From an uncultured Pseudomonadota bacterium (GTDB taxonomy: Bacteria; Pseudomonadota; Gammaproteobacteria; Steroidobacterales; Steroidobacteraceae): a stretch of 64,000 nucleotides of DNA. The position numbers and the translations under genes were made by a program. The notes beneath the pieces were generated by a model. That model did not search any database. It had not been told where the DNA came from and was given only the letters and a program-made list of their open reading frames with translations. The stretch covers positions 1-64,000 of the forward strand of contig CAMLGF010000015.1 of the NCBI GenBank assembly GCA_946479515.1. The letters run 5' to 3'. Positions 9,843-21,320 of the stretch are shown in pieces. The first letter of the stretch is position 1. Each line of letters starts with the position of its first letter.

Positions 9843-12800
9843 ATGAAAATCAGAGAGAAGCGTCTTTGGAGGGCGTCGCAGGCGGCGCTCATTTCCGCCA
9901 CGTCATTGCTGAGCGGGCTGGCGATTGCCCAGGACGCGGGCCCCACGGCTTCGCCGCAACGCGGCGAGGAAGCGGAGACGGTCGCCGATACCATCGTCGT
10001 GACCGGCACCAGCATCAAGGGCGTCGCGCCCATCGGTTCGAGTCTCGTGTCCGTGGGCGAGGTCGATCTGGAAAAGTCGGCGGCCATCAATCTTTCCACG
10101 CTGGTCAACACGATTCCCGCACTGACCACCAACGGCTCGCTGGCCCAGGGTGAAAACCTGTGGTCGTTCTATTCGCCGCAAATCCATCAGCTGGGCGGCT
10201 CCTCGTCGAACACCACGCTGGTGGTCATCGATGGCATGCGCATGCCCGGAGGTGGCGCGCAGTTCAGCCAGACGGATCCGAACATTCTTCCGACCTCGGC
10301 CATGCAGCGCGTCGACGTGCTGGCCGACGGCGCCTCGTCGGTGTACGGCTCGGACGCCGTGGCCGGCGTGGTCAATTTCGTCACGCGGCGCACGTTCGAG
10401 GGCCTGCAGATCGGCACCTCGTATGGCTCCGCCGACAGCTATGACAACTGGGACCTGAACGCCATCTGGGGCAAGACCTGGGAAACCGGCGGCGTGTATG
10501 TCGCCAGCCAGTACAGCTATGCCTCGGACCTGTTGGTGAAGGATCGCGACTGGGCGAGCCGCGGCGACTACCGCGACATCGGCGGCTCGAACACCAACGG
10601 TTTCACCTGCGAACCCGCGACCATGCGCGTGACCGGCGTGAACACCGGTACCGCGCCGGGCAACGGCGAGGTCTTCCTGACGCCGGACTCGACCACCTCG
10701 GTGGCGAACAACGCGGCGCTGAACGGCGTGTGCAACAACTCGGTGTACAACACGTTCATTCCCTCGCAGTACCGCCTCAACGGCATGATCAAGGTGGTCA
10801 ACGATTTCAGCGACAACTTCTCGGTGACCGCCTCGCTGCTCTACAACCGCAACCAGACCCACCAGGACTCCGGTCCCGGCCAGCTCAACAACGCCACGGT
10901 GTTCGGCACCGGCGCGGGCGCCACCGGCCAGCAGAATCCGTTCTTCACCGCGCCCGCCGGCTCGCCCGATGCCAACACCGAGGTCATCAGCTGGCTCGCG
11001 CTGCGCGATGACGGCAAGTACGGCTACACCGAGTCGCAGCAGGACGTGGTCTACGGCAACCTGGTCGCCGACTACAAGTTCAATGACAGGTGGTCGCTGA
11101 CGTTTGCCGATTCCTTCGGCTGGAATCGCTCCTCGCTCGACGGCTTCAAGCAGTTCTGCGGCGCCTGCGCGACGCTGGCCCTGAACGGCACGACGCAGTC
11201 GAGCGGCAGCACGACAGCCTCGAGCATCGCCGGCCAGAACGTGGTGGTGCTGCAGCTGCCGCTGACCACGACCAATGCACTAGACGTCTGGAACGCGGGT
11301 TCCGGCAACCAGACGAATCCACTGGTGCTGAACGCGCTCTACACTGCCAACTCGCAGAACAACAACTACAACACGTTCAACCAGGCCCGCCTGGTGCTGA
11401 ACGGCGAATTGTTCGACATGCCCGCCGGCCCGCTGCGCCTCGCCGTGGGTGCCGAGCAGATGTGGCAGGACCAGCAGTTCAAGCTGAGCGGTGGCAACAA
11501 CACCGGCCCGACGACCACGGGCTCCGGCTACCGCGTGTTCAACTACAACCGCGACATCACCTCGCTGTTCGCCGAAGTCGCGGTGCCGATCGTCTCGCCC
11601 GACATGGACATCCCGCTGATGCATCAGATCGACCTGAGCCTGGCGGTGCGCAACGACGACTTCTCGGACGTGGGTGACACCACCAATCCGAAGTACGGCA
11701 TCAACTGGGATCTCATGCAGGGTCTGCGCGTCCGCGCGAACTATGCCGAGTCGTTCGTGGCGCCGCCCATCGCCGTCATCGGCGATGCCTCGCAGGGCTA
11801 CCTGTACGCCTCGGGCAGCGTCGGTCCGACGGGTACGTTGAACGTGCCGGTGGAGTTGTATCCCACGGTCACGGGCGTGGAGGGCGCGGTGATCGCCAAC
11901 ACCAACACGCCCTGCACGGCGGGCAACGTCACCTCGTCGTCGGTGTGCACCATCGGGCAGAACAACTGGGCCATGCGTCGCCAGCTGGGTGGCGGCTACT
12001 CGAACATGGGCCCGCAGTTCGGTGAGAGCTACTCGTTCGGCATCGACTTCGCGCCCACGTGGCTCGAAGGATTCCGTGGCGGCGTGACGTTCTTCCACAA
12101 CACCTTCACCGGTGGTGTGAACTCGCCCTCGCCGGCGTCGATCACGGCTTCCGGGTCGCCGCTGCTGACGCTGTGCCCGGGAACGGCCTCCGACGGCCGC
12201 ACCGGCTGCAGCATGGCGCAGATCCTCGAGTTCGCGAACGTGGCGAACGGCGCGACCATCGGCGGCTCCATTCCGCCCACGGTCGTGTACCTCATCGACC
12301 AGAGCGCTCGTAACTGGCTGAACCTGTACATCGAAGGTTACGACGCCCAACTCGGGTACAACTTCAACATCGGCGAGAAGGTGAAGGCGCGGCTCGGCGT
12401 CACCGGGACGTACTTCACCAAGTTCGACCAGAATTTCGGCGAGACGCCGAAGTTCTCGGTGCTGAACACCTCGGGCTTCAACGGCGTGTTCCCGTCCATC
12501 CAGTTCAAGTCGCGCGCCAGCGCGGGCTTCGACGTGGGCAAGCTGTCGGCGGATCTGTTCTGGAACCACACCGGCAGCTACAAGAACTGGAGTGGCAGCA
12601 CCATCGAGCCGCTCACTCGCGATGCCAATGGCAACCCGAATGGCGGCGGTGACACGGTGGACGCCACCAACACCTTCGACCTGCACATGTCGTACAAGCT
12701 CGGCTTCGGCCAGACCTTCGACGACATCGGCTTGTCGCTGGACGTGCGTAACCTGACCGATGAAGACCCCGAGTTCTTCAACGGCAACCTGGGTGGCTTC

Positions 12801-12884
12801 ATGGGTGGCGCCTGGGGTTACGACAACTACAACGCCAATCCGATCGGTCGCCAGGTGACCCTCGCCGTCAGGATGAACTTCTGA
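9843..12884 (+). CDS. TonB-dependent receptor (carbohydrate-uptake type)
   Basis: A 1013-residue outer-membrane receptor. Signal peptide about 1-30 (ends GLAIAQDA), TonB box TIVVTGT near residue 54, plug domain about 60-190 (VVIDGMRMPGGG, RVDVLADGASSVYGSDAVAGVVNFVTRR), then a 22-strand-type barrel rich in Asn/aromatic repeats ending in the C-terminal Phe signature VTLAVRMNF. SD GAGGGAGA precedes the ATG. It is followed 58 bp later by a flavin halogenase and diverges from GH51, so an arabino-oligosaccharide-type ligand is likely by context. The plug resembles those of the large Caulobacter/Xanthomonas receptor class. Confidence 0.92.
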   Translation: MKIREKRLWRASQAALISATSLLSGLAIAQDAGPTASPQRGEEAETVADTIVVTGTSIKGVAPIGSSLVSVGEVDLEKSAAINLSTLVNTIPALTTNGSLAQGENLWSFYSPQIHQLGGSSSNTTLVVIDGMRMPGGGAQFSQTDPNILPTSAMQRVDVLADGASSVYGSDAVAGVVNFVTRRTFEGLQIGTSYGSADSYDNWDLNAIWGKTWETGGVYVASQYSYASDLLVKDRDWASRGDYRDIGGSNTNGFTCEPATMRVTGVNTGTAPGNGEVFLTPDSTTSVANNAALNGVCNNSVYNTFIPSQYRLNGMIKVVNDFSDNFSVTASLLYNRNQTHQDSGPGQLNNATVFGTGAGATGQQNPFFTAPAGSPDANTEVISWLALRDDGKYGYTESQQDVVYGNLVADYKFNDRWSLTFADSFGWNRSSLDGFKQFCGACATLALNGTTQSSGSTTASSIAGQNVVVLQLPLTTTNALDVWNAGSGNQTNPLVLNALYTANSQNNNYNTFNQARLVLNGELFDMPAGPLRLAVGAEQMWQDQQFKLSGGNNTGPTTTGSGYRVFNYNRDITSLFAEVAVPIVSPDMDIPLMHQIDLSLAVRNDDFSDVGDTTNPKYGINWDLMQGLRVRANYAESFVAPPIAVIGDASQGYLYASGSVGPTGTLNVPVELYPTVTGVEGAVIANTNTPCTAGNVTSSSVCTIGQNNWAMRRQLGGGYSNMGPQFGESYSFGIDFAPTWLEGFRGGVTFFHNTFTGGVNSPSPASITASGSPLLTLCPGTASDGRTGCSMAQILEFANVANGATIGGSIPPTVVYLIDQSARNWLNLYIEGYDAQLGYNFNIGEKVKARLGVTGTYFTKFDQNFGETPKFSVLNTSGFNGVFPSIQFKSRASAGFDVGKLSADLFWNHTGSYKNWSGSTIEPLTRDANGNPNGGGDTVDATNTFDLHMSYKLGFGQTFDDIGLSLDVRNLTDEDPEFFNGNLGGFMGGAWGYDNYNANPIGRQVTLAVRMNF

Positions 12885-12942
12885 CCGGCATCCTCGCCGA
12901 GCCCGCTCCGTCGCCAGACGGGGCGGGCCGTCGGGGCCTCCG

Positions 12943-14454
12943 ATGAGTCAGGGCATCCTGAAACAGATCGTCATCGTCGGCGGCGGTGCCGCCGGCTGGA
13001 TGACGGCCGCTGCGCTGTCGCGGGTGCTGCGACCGGGCGACGTTTCCGTGACGCTGGTCGAGTCCGACGAGATCGGCATCATCGGCGTGGGGGAGGCGAC
13101 CATCCCCGACATGCTGCAGTTCAACCTGTTCCTCGGCATTCCCGAGGCGGAGTTGATGCGCGCCACGCAGGCGACGTTCAAGCTGGGCATCGAGTTCGCC
13201 GGCTGGTCGCGCGACGGCGAGCGCTACTTCCATCCCTTCGGTTTTCACGGCGTCGATATCGACGGTATCGACTTCCATCAATTCTGGTTGCATTGCCGTG
13301 CGCACGGCCATGCGCATGCGATCGGCGATTACTGCCTGACGGAAATCGTCGCCCGCAGGAACAAATTCGGTTTCCCCGACCTGCGCGTGCCGGGCGCGCC
13401 AGCGTCCTACCTGCGCTACGCCTATCATTTCGACGCGGCGCTGTACGCCGGCTTCCTGCGACGTTACGCCGAGAAGCGCGGCATCAGCCGTGTCGAAGGC
13501 AAGGTCACGGAGGTGCTGCGCGATGCACAGAGCGGCGACCTGACCGGCGTCAGGCTGGCGAGCGGCCAGGTGGTGACGGGGGACTTCTTCTTCGACTGCA
13601 CGGGCTTCAGATCGCTGCTGCTCGACAAGACGCTGGGCGTGCCCTGGGTGGACTGGCGCCACTGGCTGCCCTGCGACGGCGCACTGGCGGTGGCGTGTCC
13701 GCACGACGGGCCGCCCGTGCCCTACACGCGCTCGACCGCCAAGACAGCGGGCTGGCAGTGGAAAATCCCGACGCAGCGTCGCACCGGCAATGGCCACATC
13801 TTCTGCAGCGAGTTCATGAGCGTGGACGAGGCCACGTCGATGCTGATCGACGGCCTCGATGGCGCGCCGATGGGCGCGCCGCGCCTCATCCGTTTCGCGA
13901 CCGGCCATCGCCAGCAATTCTGGGAGCGCAACTGCGTGGCGATCGGCCTGTCCTCCGGCTTTCTCGAGCCGCTGGAATCGACCTCGCTGTATCTCATACG
14001 CCAGGGCATCAGCCGGTTCATTGCGCTGTTCCCCGATGCGTCGCAGCCGGCCATCCTGCGCGACGAGTACAACCGCTGGATGCGCAAGGACTTCGAGCAG
14101 GTGCGCGATCTGCTGGTGCTGCATTATTTCGCCAATCAGCGCGACGAGCCGTTCTGGCGGCATTGCCGGAACATGACGCTCCCCGAGACCCTGGCGCGCC
14201 GGCTGGCGCTGTTCAGCGCCGGCGGGCGTTTCCTGCGCAACGAGGGCGAGTTGTTTCCCAGCGCGAGCTGGGTGGCGGTGATGCTCGGGCAGAACATCGT
14301 GCCGCGAGCCATCGATCCGCTGGTGAGCTCGCGACCCGTCGGGGAAATCGAGTCCAAACTTCAGTTGCTGCGGCGGGCCATGAACGACTACGCCGACAGT
14401 CTGCCCTCGCACGAGGATTCGCTGCGGGGCTACTGCGCATCGTTGGCCGCCTGA
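12943..14454 (+). CDS. Flavin-dependent tryptophan-halogenase family protein
   Basis: A 503-residue FAD protein with the two diagnostic motifs of flavin-dependent halogenases: the dinucleotide loop GGGAAG (residues 13-18) and W271-Q-W-K-I-P276 (WxWxIP). The catalytic Lys80 in ATFKLGIEF is present, so the active site looks intact. Such enzymes use FADH2, O2 and halide to halogenate an electron-rich aromatic. Related genes often accompany TonB receptors in Caulobacterales and Xanthomonadales, where their substrate is unknown. The 58-bp gap after the receptor gene suggests one operon. No flavin reductase is nearby. Confidence 0.88.
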   Translation: MSQGILKQIVIVGGGAAGWMTAAALSRVLRPGDVSVTLVESDEIGIIGVGEATIPDMLQFNLFLGIPEAELMRATQATFKLGIEFAGWSRDGERYFHPFGFHGVDIDGIDFHQFWLHCRAHGHAHAIGDYCLTEIVARRNKFGFPDLRVPGAPASYLRYAYHFDAALYAGFLRRYAEKRGISRVEGKVTEVLRDAQSGDLTGVRLASGQVVTGDFFFDCTGFRSLLLDKTLGVPWVDWRHWLPCDGALAVACPHDGPPVPYTRSTAKTAGWQWKIPTQRRTGNGHIFCSEFMSVDEATSMLIDGLDGAPMGAPRLIRFATGHRQQFWERNCVAIGLSSGFLEPLESTSLYLIRQGISRFIALFPDASQPAILRDEYNRWMRKDFEQVRDLLVLHYFANQRDEPFWRHCRNMTLPETLARRLALFSAGGRFLRNEGELFPSASWVAVMLGQNIVPRAIDPLVSSRPVGEIESKLQLLRRAMNDYADSLPSHEDSLRGYCASLAA

Positions 14455-14672
14455 TGCCGCTGCAAACCGCATTCGATCCGCGCCGCTTTCAAACGGTCGG
14501 CGGTGCCGTCACCAGGAGCTGGTATCGCCGGCGGATGTCCGCCCGACGGCGAACGGACAGCTCCCGCCTCACGGCGGCAAACAGTGGTGGCGGTCCGTCG
14601 GCCGCGCTGGCGGCAAGGATCGAAGAGTGACCTCGGGGGAGCCGACGCGGCTTCTCCCGGGTGCGTCACGCA

Positions 14673-14720
14673 TGAGGCTGCCGTGCTCGGATTCCCCCCA
14701 CACGGCAGCCTCATTCCTTT
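14673..14720 (+). terminator. Strong hairpin terminator after the halogenase gene
   Basis: Arms TGAGGCTGCCGTG (14673-14685) and CACGGCAGCCTCA (14701-14713) pair perfectly over 13 bp around a 15-nt loop and are followed by TTCCTTTC. It lies 220 bp after the halogenase stop and 30 bp before the esterase gene, so it probably ends the receptor-halogenase transcript or attenuates read-through into the esterase. The T-run is imperfect. The remainder of the 295-bp gap (14455-14749) shows no gene. Confidence 0.65.
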
Positions 14721-14740
14721 CTCGACCCGCGGAACTTTGA

Positions 14741-16718
<1,978 letters not shown>

Positions 16719-16749
16719 GTGACGGGAGATTACCCGCGCGCGCCATTTT

Positions 16750-16762
16750 GCGGAAATTCCGC
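16750..16762. promoter_or_regulatory. Candidate IclR operator palindrome
   Basis: GCGGAAATTCCGC is a perfect 6-bp inverted repeat around one base, resembling the GGAAA-TTTCC-type palindromes bound by IclR-family proteins. Its centre is 38 bp upstream of the iclR start, inside the 288-bp divergent region ahead of the lipoprotein gene. Based on pattern and position only; I did not find a second perfect copy upstream of other operons in the window. Confidence 0.4.
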
Positions 16763-17006
16763 CGCATTGGCTGGCGCGCGCGCCAGGGAAGACCTGCGCG
16801 CATCACAAAACCTTCACGTGAACGCGCAGGCGTTGGTTCTGCAATACGCCTGTCATCCACGCGCCTTTTAATGGCGCGCGTCGGCTCGATTCGTTTCGCG
16901 CCGTCATCACTACAAACAAACATCAGTACCGAATTTCCCGGCCGTGCGCGCCATGCGCGCGTCCGCAACCCGATTGCAACGAATCAGAAGTCAGGAGAAA
17001 GAACGC

Positions 17007-18566
17007 ATGAAATCCGCACAGTGGATCCCGACCGCCGCCCTGCTCGCCGCCCTGAGCGGTTGTGGCGCTGACGAGATTTCCTCGCCCGGCAACAGCGGCA
17101 ACATCACCATCAACAATCCACCCGCGGCTCCGTCCACTCCGCCGGCGCCGCCGCCGCCCTCGGCTGCCACGCCTGCTTCGGGCTGTCCGACGATTCCGGA
17201 TCCGGCCGGCCTGCACGACGCCGGCACGATCAGCGGACCCACTGGTGAATATCGCGTCTGCGAGCTCCCGGTGCGCTTCACGGTGAGCACCACGCTCGAG
17301 AAATTCGCCGGCGTGCTGTACTCCATCAACGGCCGCGTCGACGTCGGCATGGACCGCGGCGCGGCACCGACCGCCGATTCGCCCGTGGTGCTCACGATTC
17401 GTCCGGGCGTGATTCTCTACGGTGCCACCGGCACGTCCTGGCTGGTCGTGAACCGCGGCAACCGCATCAATGCGGTGGGCACCGCGTCCTCGCCCGTCAT
17501 TTTCACCAGCCGCGACAACGTGCTGGGCCTGGCCAACGACGATTCGCAAGGGCAGTGGGGCGGCGTGGTGCTGCTCGGCCGCGCGCCGATCACGGATTGC
17601 ACCGTGGCTCCGGCCGCCACGCCCGGCACGGTGGACTGCGAGCGCCAGACCGAAGGCGCGGTGGACCCGGCGTATTTCGGCGGCGCCACCGCCGATGACA
17701 ACAGCGGCACGCTCGATTACTTCCAGATCCGCTACTCCGGCTACGTGCTCTCGGGCAACAACGAGCTGCAGTCGCTGACGCTGGGCGGCGTGGGCTCGGC
17801 CACGACCATCGACCACTTCCAGTCGCACAACAGCTCCGACGACGGCTTCGAGATCTTCGGCGGCCGCGCCAGCATGCGGCACGTGGTGGTGACCGGGGCC
17901 GATGACGACAATGTCGACGCCGACACCGGCTATCAGGGCACCATCCAGTACCTGATCGCCGTGCAGAAGACCTCGGGTAATCCCGACTCGATGATCGAGC
18001 TGGATTCCGCCAACGCGCTCGAAGACAACACGCCGCGCACGCACCTGCAGCTGGCGAATTTCACGTTCGTGCACAAGAACCCGGCCACGGGCAACAACGC
18101 TGCCATGCTGTTTCGGGGCAAGGCCGACGCCACGCTGGTCAACGGCGTGGTCACGAGCCCGATGGCGTGCCTGCGTCTGAACGGCACCAACATCCTCACG
18201 GCCGATGCCGCCACGCAGAAGCTCGGACCGCCGGTGTTCGCGTCGGTGGTCATGCAGTGCGGCGCGGGTCCGTTCGTGGGTTCGGGTGGCGTGACGGCGC
18301 AGCAAGTGGCCGACGTCTTCGCCGCCGGTGCCGACAACAACTCGGCGTTCACGGCCTCGCTCAGCAATGGCTACGTGAACGGCGCCAACGAGACGGCGGC
18401 GACCGCCAGCGACCCGAAGACGTTCAATGCGGAATTCGACACCACCGGCTACGTCGGCGCGGTCAAGGACGCGAACGACACCTGGTACGCCGGTTGGACC
18501 TGCAACTCCGCCGGCGCCACGTTCGCGACCGACAGCACGGCCTGCACCGCCTTGCCGGCGCTTTGA
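17007..18566 (+). CDS. Lipoprotein with beta-helix-like body, TonB-receptor partner
   Basis: A 519-residue lipoprotein. Signal peptide with lipobox LSGC (Cys about 19), then a Pro/Ala-rich linker (about 32-58), then a body with WGGVVLLGRAPI, ADDNSGTLDYFQIRYSGY, NELQSLTLGGVGSATTIDHFQ and SDDGFEIFGGRASMRHVVVTGADDDN. These repeats suggest a right-handed parallel beta-helix. SD AGGAGA 8 nt before the ATG decides the start. The gene lies 23 bp ahead of a TonB receptor. Comparable proteins occur beside outer-membrane receptors, so a surface or periplasmic ligand-binding partner is likely; no enzymatic motif is visible. Confidence 0.75.
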   Translation: MKSAQWIPTAALLAALSGCGADEISSPGNSGNITINNPPAAPSTPPAPPPPSAATPASGCPTIPDPAGLHDAGTISGPTGEYRVCELPVRFTVSTTLEKFAGVLYSINGRVDVGMDRGAAPTADSPVVLTIRPGVILYGATGTSWLVVNRGNRINAVGTASSPVIFTSRDNVLGLANDDSQGQWGGVVLLGRAPITDCTVAPAATPGTVDCERQTEGAVDPAYFGGATADDNSGTLDYFQIRYSGYVLSGNNELQSLTLGGVGSATTIDHFQSHNSSDDGFEIFGGRASMRHVVVTGADDDNVDADTGYQGTIQYLIAVQKTSGNPDSMIELDSANALEDNTPRTHLQLANFTFVHKNPATGNNAAMLFRGKADATLVNGVVTSPMACLRLNGTNILTADAATQKLGPPVFASVVMQCGAGPFVGSGGVTAQQVADVFAAGADNNSAFTASLSNGYVNGANETAATASDPKTFNAEFDTTGYVGAVKDANDTWYAGWTCNSAGATFATDSTACTALPAL

Positions 18567-18589
18567 TCGAGAGACATCGGGGAACTCAC

Positions 18590-21247
18590 ATGTCCAAACC
18601 ATTCATCCGGGAACTGCTCGTTCTATCCACCGCCTTGACCGCGAACGCCGGCGCCTGGGCGCAGGCGCCCGAGGACGCGGCCGTCACCACCGGCGCGGTC
18701 GACGGCGGCGCGGCGGATGAGGGCGTCGACGTGGAGATGCCCGGTGTCACCGTGACCGGCGTGCGCGAGCGCAACATCCAGAAGGCCACGACCGAGGTGG
18801 TATCGGTGCTCTCGGCCGACGACATCTCGCGCACCGGCGAAGGCGACATCGCCGGTGCGCTGAGCCGGGTCACCGGCCTCAGCGTGGTGGGCAATGGCTT
18901 CGTGTTCGTGCGCGGACTGGGCGATCGCTATTCGCTGGCGCTGCTCAACGGCCTGCCGCTGCCCAGCCCCGAGCCCATGCGCCGCGCCGTGCCGCTCGAC
19001 CTGTTCCCGACCAGCGTGGTGGCCTCCTCGCTGGTGCAGAAGACCTACTCGCCGAGCTTCACCGGCGAATTCGGCGGCGGCGTGATCAATCTCACCACGC
19101 TGTCCTCGCCGAAGACGCCGTTCTTCTCGATGAGCACCAGCATCAGCGGCGACACCGAGACCACGCGCAATCTCGCCTACGACTACTACGGCGGCAAGTA
19201 CGACTGGACGGGCTTCGACCACGGCAACCGCGACACGCCGCCGGCACTGGCGGCGTATTTCGCGGGCGGCCAGCGGATGAGCTCGTGTGCGGTCGACACC
19301 GGCGCCATTGCCAGTGAGTTCGTGCGGCCCGACAACGCGCTGGTGCAGCGCGTGGACAGCGCGCCCTACAACTACTCGGCCAACATGAGCGGCGGCAACG
19401 CCTGGACTCTCGGCGACGGCGACGGGCGGCTGGGGCTGATCGGCGCCGCGGGCTTCAGCAACGACTGGCGCACGCGCAACATCACCGAGCAGACGCCGGG
19501 CAGCTTCGACCTGTCGGTGGTCGACAAGGACTACCGTCGGGTGGCCACCGACAATCATGTGGTCGCCAACGGCATGCTCGGCCTTTCGTACGAGTTCGGC
19601 GCGGGCAGCAAGCTGCGTTGGACCAATGTCTACGTGCACGACACGCTCAAGCACACCAGCCTCGCCACGGGCCAGCAGAACAACCAGAAGCTGGGCGCGG
19701 ACTTCCTCGAGCAGAACACCGGGTGGTACGAGCGCCAGTTGCTGAGCACGCAATTCACGGCGGACGTGAAACTCGATCCGGTGACCCTGGGCGCGCGGGC
19801 GTCGTACTCGCAGTCGCACCGCGACGCGCCCTACGAGCTCGCCATCGGCTACATGCGCAGCAACGTCGAATCGAGCCCTTATGGCCAGTACTACGTGAAC
19901 CGGCTGGACAATGGCCAGACCGGCTTCGCGAGCGCGGCCTTCTCCGATCTCGACGAGACGCTCAAGTCCGCGGGCATGGACCTGACGCTGGAATTCACGC
20001 CGGGCTTCAAGGGCACGGTCGGCTACGATTTCACCGACACGCAGCGCGATTCGGAGCGTCGCGAGTTCCAGATCGTGGCGCCATCCAGTTTCCCGAGCGG
20101 CGTGGGCATGCTGCGGCCCGACTATCTTCTCGGCCCGGCGGTCATCGACAACTACGGCATTGGACTCATCGAGACCACCGAGACCGACCCGGCTTTCGCG
20201 GCCGAGTTGCGTACCCATGCCGGTTACCTGCAGTTCCAGGCGGCGCTCGCCGACCGGCTGGACCTGAGCTTCGGGGCGCGCTACGAGCGCGGCGAACAAT
20301 CCGTGCGGCCGCTGCAGGTGTTCGACACGCTCAGCAATTCCGGCGCGTCGACCCAGCTCGAGAACGACTACGTGCTGCCGAGCGCGACGCTCACCTGGCG
20401 CCTCACCGACGCCATGCAGCTGCGTGTCAACGGTTCGAAGACCATCGCGCGGCCCCAGTTCCGCGAGCTCATGTTCCAGAGCTATTTCGATCCGGAATCC
20501 AATCGCCGTTACCGCGGCAATCCGCTGCTCACCGACAGCGAGTTCACCAATGCCGAGGCGCGCTTCGAGTGGTACTTTCAGCCCGAGCAGCACCTGTCGG
20601 CCGCGGCCTTCTACAAGAAGATCGACCGCCCGATCGAGGCCTTCACCGGCTTCAACGACAACACGCCGGAGACCAGCTTCGCCAACGCGCCGCAGGCCAC
20701 GCTGTATGGCGCCGAGCTCGAGTTCCAGAAGTACTTCCCGCTGGACGCCTTGTCCGATGCGGCGTTCTTCGCCTCGCGCCGCGCGGTGGTCATCAGCAAT
20801 TACACCTACACCGACTCGAAGATCGGCGTGGGCGCCAACGATACCGTGTCGGTGTTCGGCACCAGCACGCAGCCGGCGGCCAACTTCTTCCGCGACGGCA
20901 GCCAGCTCACCGGCCAGTCCAACCACCTGGTGAACCTGCAGCTCGGGCTCGAGCAGAGCGGCCGTCTGTCGCAGCAGACCGTGCTGCTGTCATACGCCAG
21001 CGACCGCGTGACCAGCCGCGGCGCCGCCGGCCTGCCCGACATCTACGAATCCCCCGGGCTGCGCGTCGACGTGGTGTTGCGCCAGGGGCTCACGTTCTTC
21101 CAGCAGGACTTCGAGGCCAAGCTCGAGGCGCGCAACCTGTTCGGCAGGGGCTACCGGGAATTCCAGGAACGCGGCGACAATATCGTGTACTACAACAAGT
21201 ACGACGTCGGTACGTCGTTCGCGGCGTCGATCTCCGTGAACTTCTGA
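18590..21247 (+). CDS. TonB-dependent receptor paired with the lipoprotein
   Basis: An 885-residue receptor. Signal peptide about 1-24 (ends GAWAQA), a TonB-box-like VTVTGVRERN near residue 50, plug about 55-170 (FVFVRGLGDRYSLALLNGLPLPSPEP, EFGGGVINLTT), then a beta-barrel ending in the aromatic C-terminus SISVNF. The plug (RGLGDRYS...NG..LPS) belongs to a receptor class distinct from the one at 9843. The start at 18590 is used; the frame is open further upstream but that stretch lies inside the lipoprotein gene. The ligand is unknown. Confidence 0.9.
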   Translation: MSKPFIRELLVLSTALTANAGAWAQAPEDAAVTTGAVDGGAADEGVDVEMPGVTVTGVRERNIQKATTEVVSVLSADDISRTGEGDIAGALSRVTGLSVVGNGFVFVRGLGDRYSLALLNGLPLPSPEPMRRAVPLDLFPTSVVASSLVQKTYSPSFTGEFGGGVINLTTLSSPKTPFFSMSTSISGDTETTRNLAYDYYGGKYDWTGFDHGNRDTPPALAAYFAGGQRMSSCAVDTGAIASEFVRPDNALVQRVDSAPYNYSANMSGGNAWTLGDGDGRLGLIGAAGFSNDWRTRNITEQTPGSFDLSVVDKDYRRVATDNHVVANGMLGLSYEFGAGSKLRWTNVYVHDTLKHTSLATGQQNNQKLGADFLEQNTGWYERQLLSTQFTADVKLDPVTLGARASYSQSHRDAPYELAIGYMRSNVESSPYGQYYVNRLDNGQTGFASAAFSDLDETLKSAGMDLTLEFTPGFKGTVGYDFTDTQRDSERREFQIVAPSSFPSGVGMLRPDYLLGPAVIDNYGIGLIETTETDPAFAAELRTHAGYLQFQAALADRLDLSFGARYERGEQSVRPLQVFDTLSNSGASTQLENDYVLPSATLTWRLTDAMQLRVNGSKTIARPQFRELMFQSYFDPESNRRYRGNPLLTDSEFTNAEARFEWYFQPEQHLSAAAFYKKIDRPIEAFTGFNDNTPETSFANAPQATLYGAELEFQKYFPLDALSDAAFFASRRAVVISNYTYTDSKIGVGANDTVSVFGTSTQPAANFFRDGSQLTGQSNHLVNLQLGLEQSGRLSQQTVLLSYASDRVTSRGAAGLPDIYESPGLRVDVVLRQGLTFFQQDFEAKLEARNLFGRGYREFQERGDNIVYYNKYDVGTSFAASISVNF

Positions 21248-21270
21248 AGCGGCGCTGCAGGCTCGCGAGC

Positions 21271-21294
21271 GGGGTGCGACCGGTGTCGCCCCCG
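21271..21294. terminator. Weak bidirectional hairpin between convergent genes
   Basis: GCGAC/GTCGC arms (21276-21280 and 21285-21289) around CGGT, extended by flanking GGGG and CCCC with a bulge, lie in the 73-bp gap between the converging receptor and GAF genes. There is no T-run, so a terminator role rests on position and stem strength only. Confidence 0.3.
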
Positions 21295-21320
21295 CTCACC
21301 GGGGCTCGCCACTGCGGCGA

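Noticed and set aside
11280..12686. 468-codon minus-strand frame opposite the first TonB receptor
   Set aside because: Antisense shadow with the same biased composition and no motif.
18623..20926. 767-codon minus-strand frame opposite the second TonB receptor
   Set aside because: No domain, His/Arg/Val-biased composition; shadow of the receptor gene.
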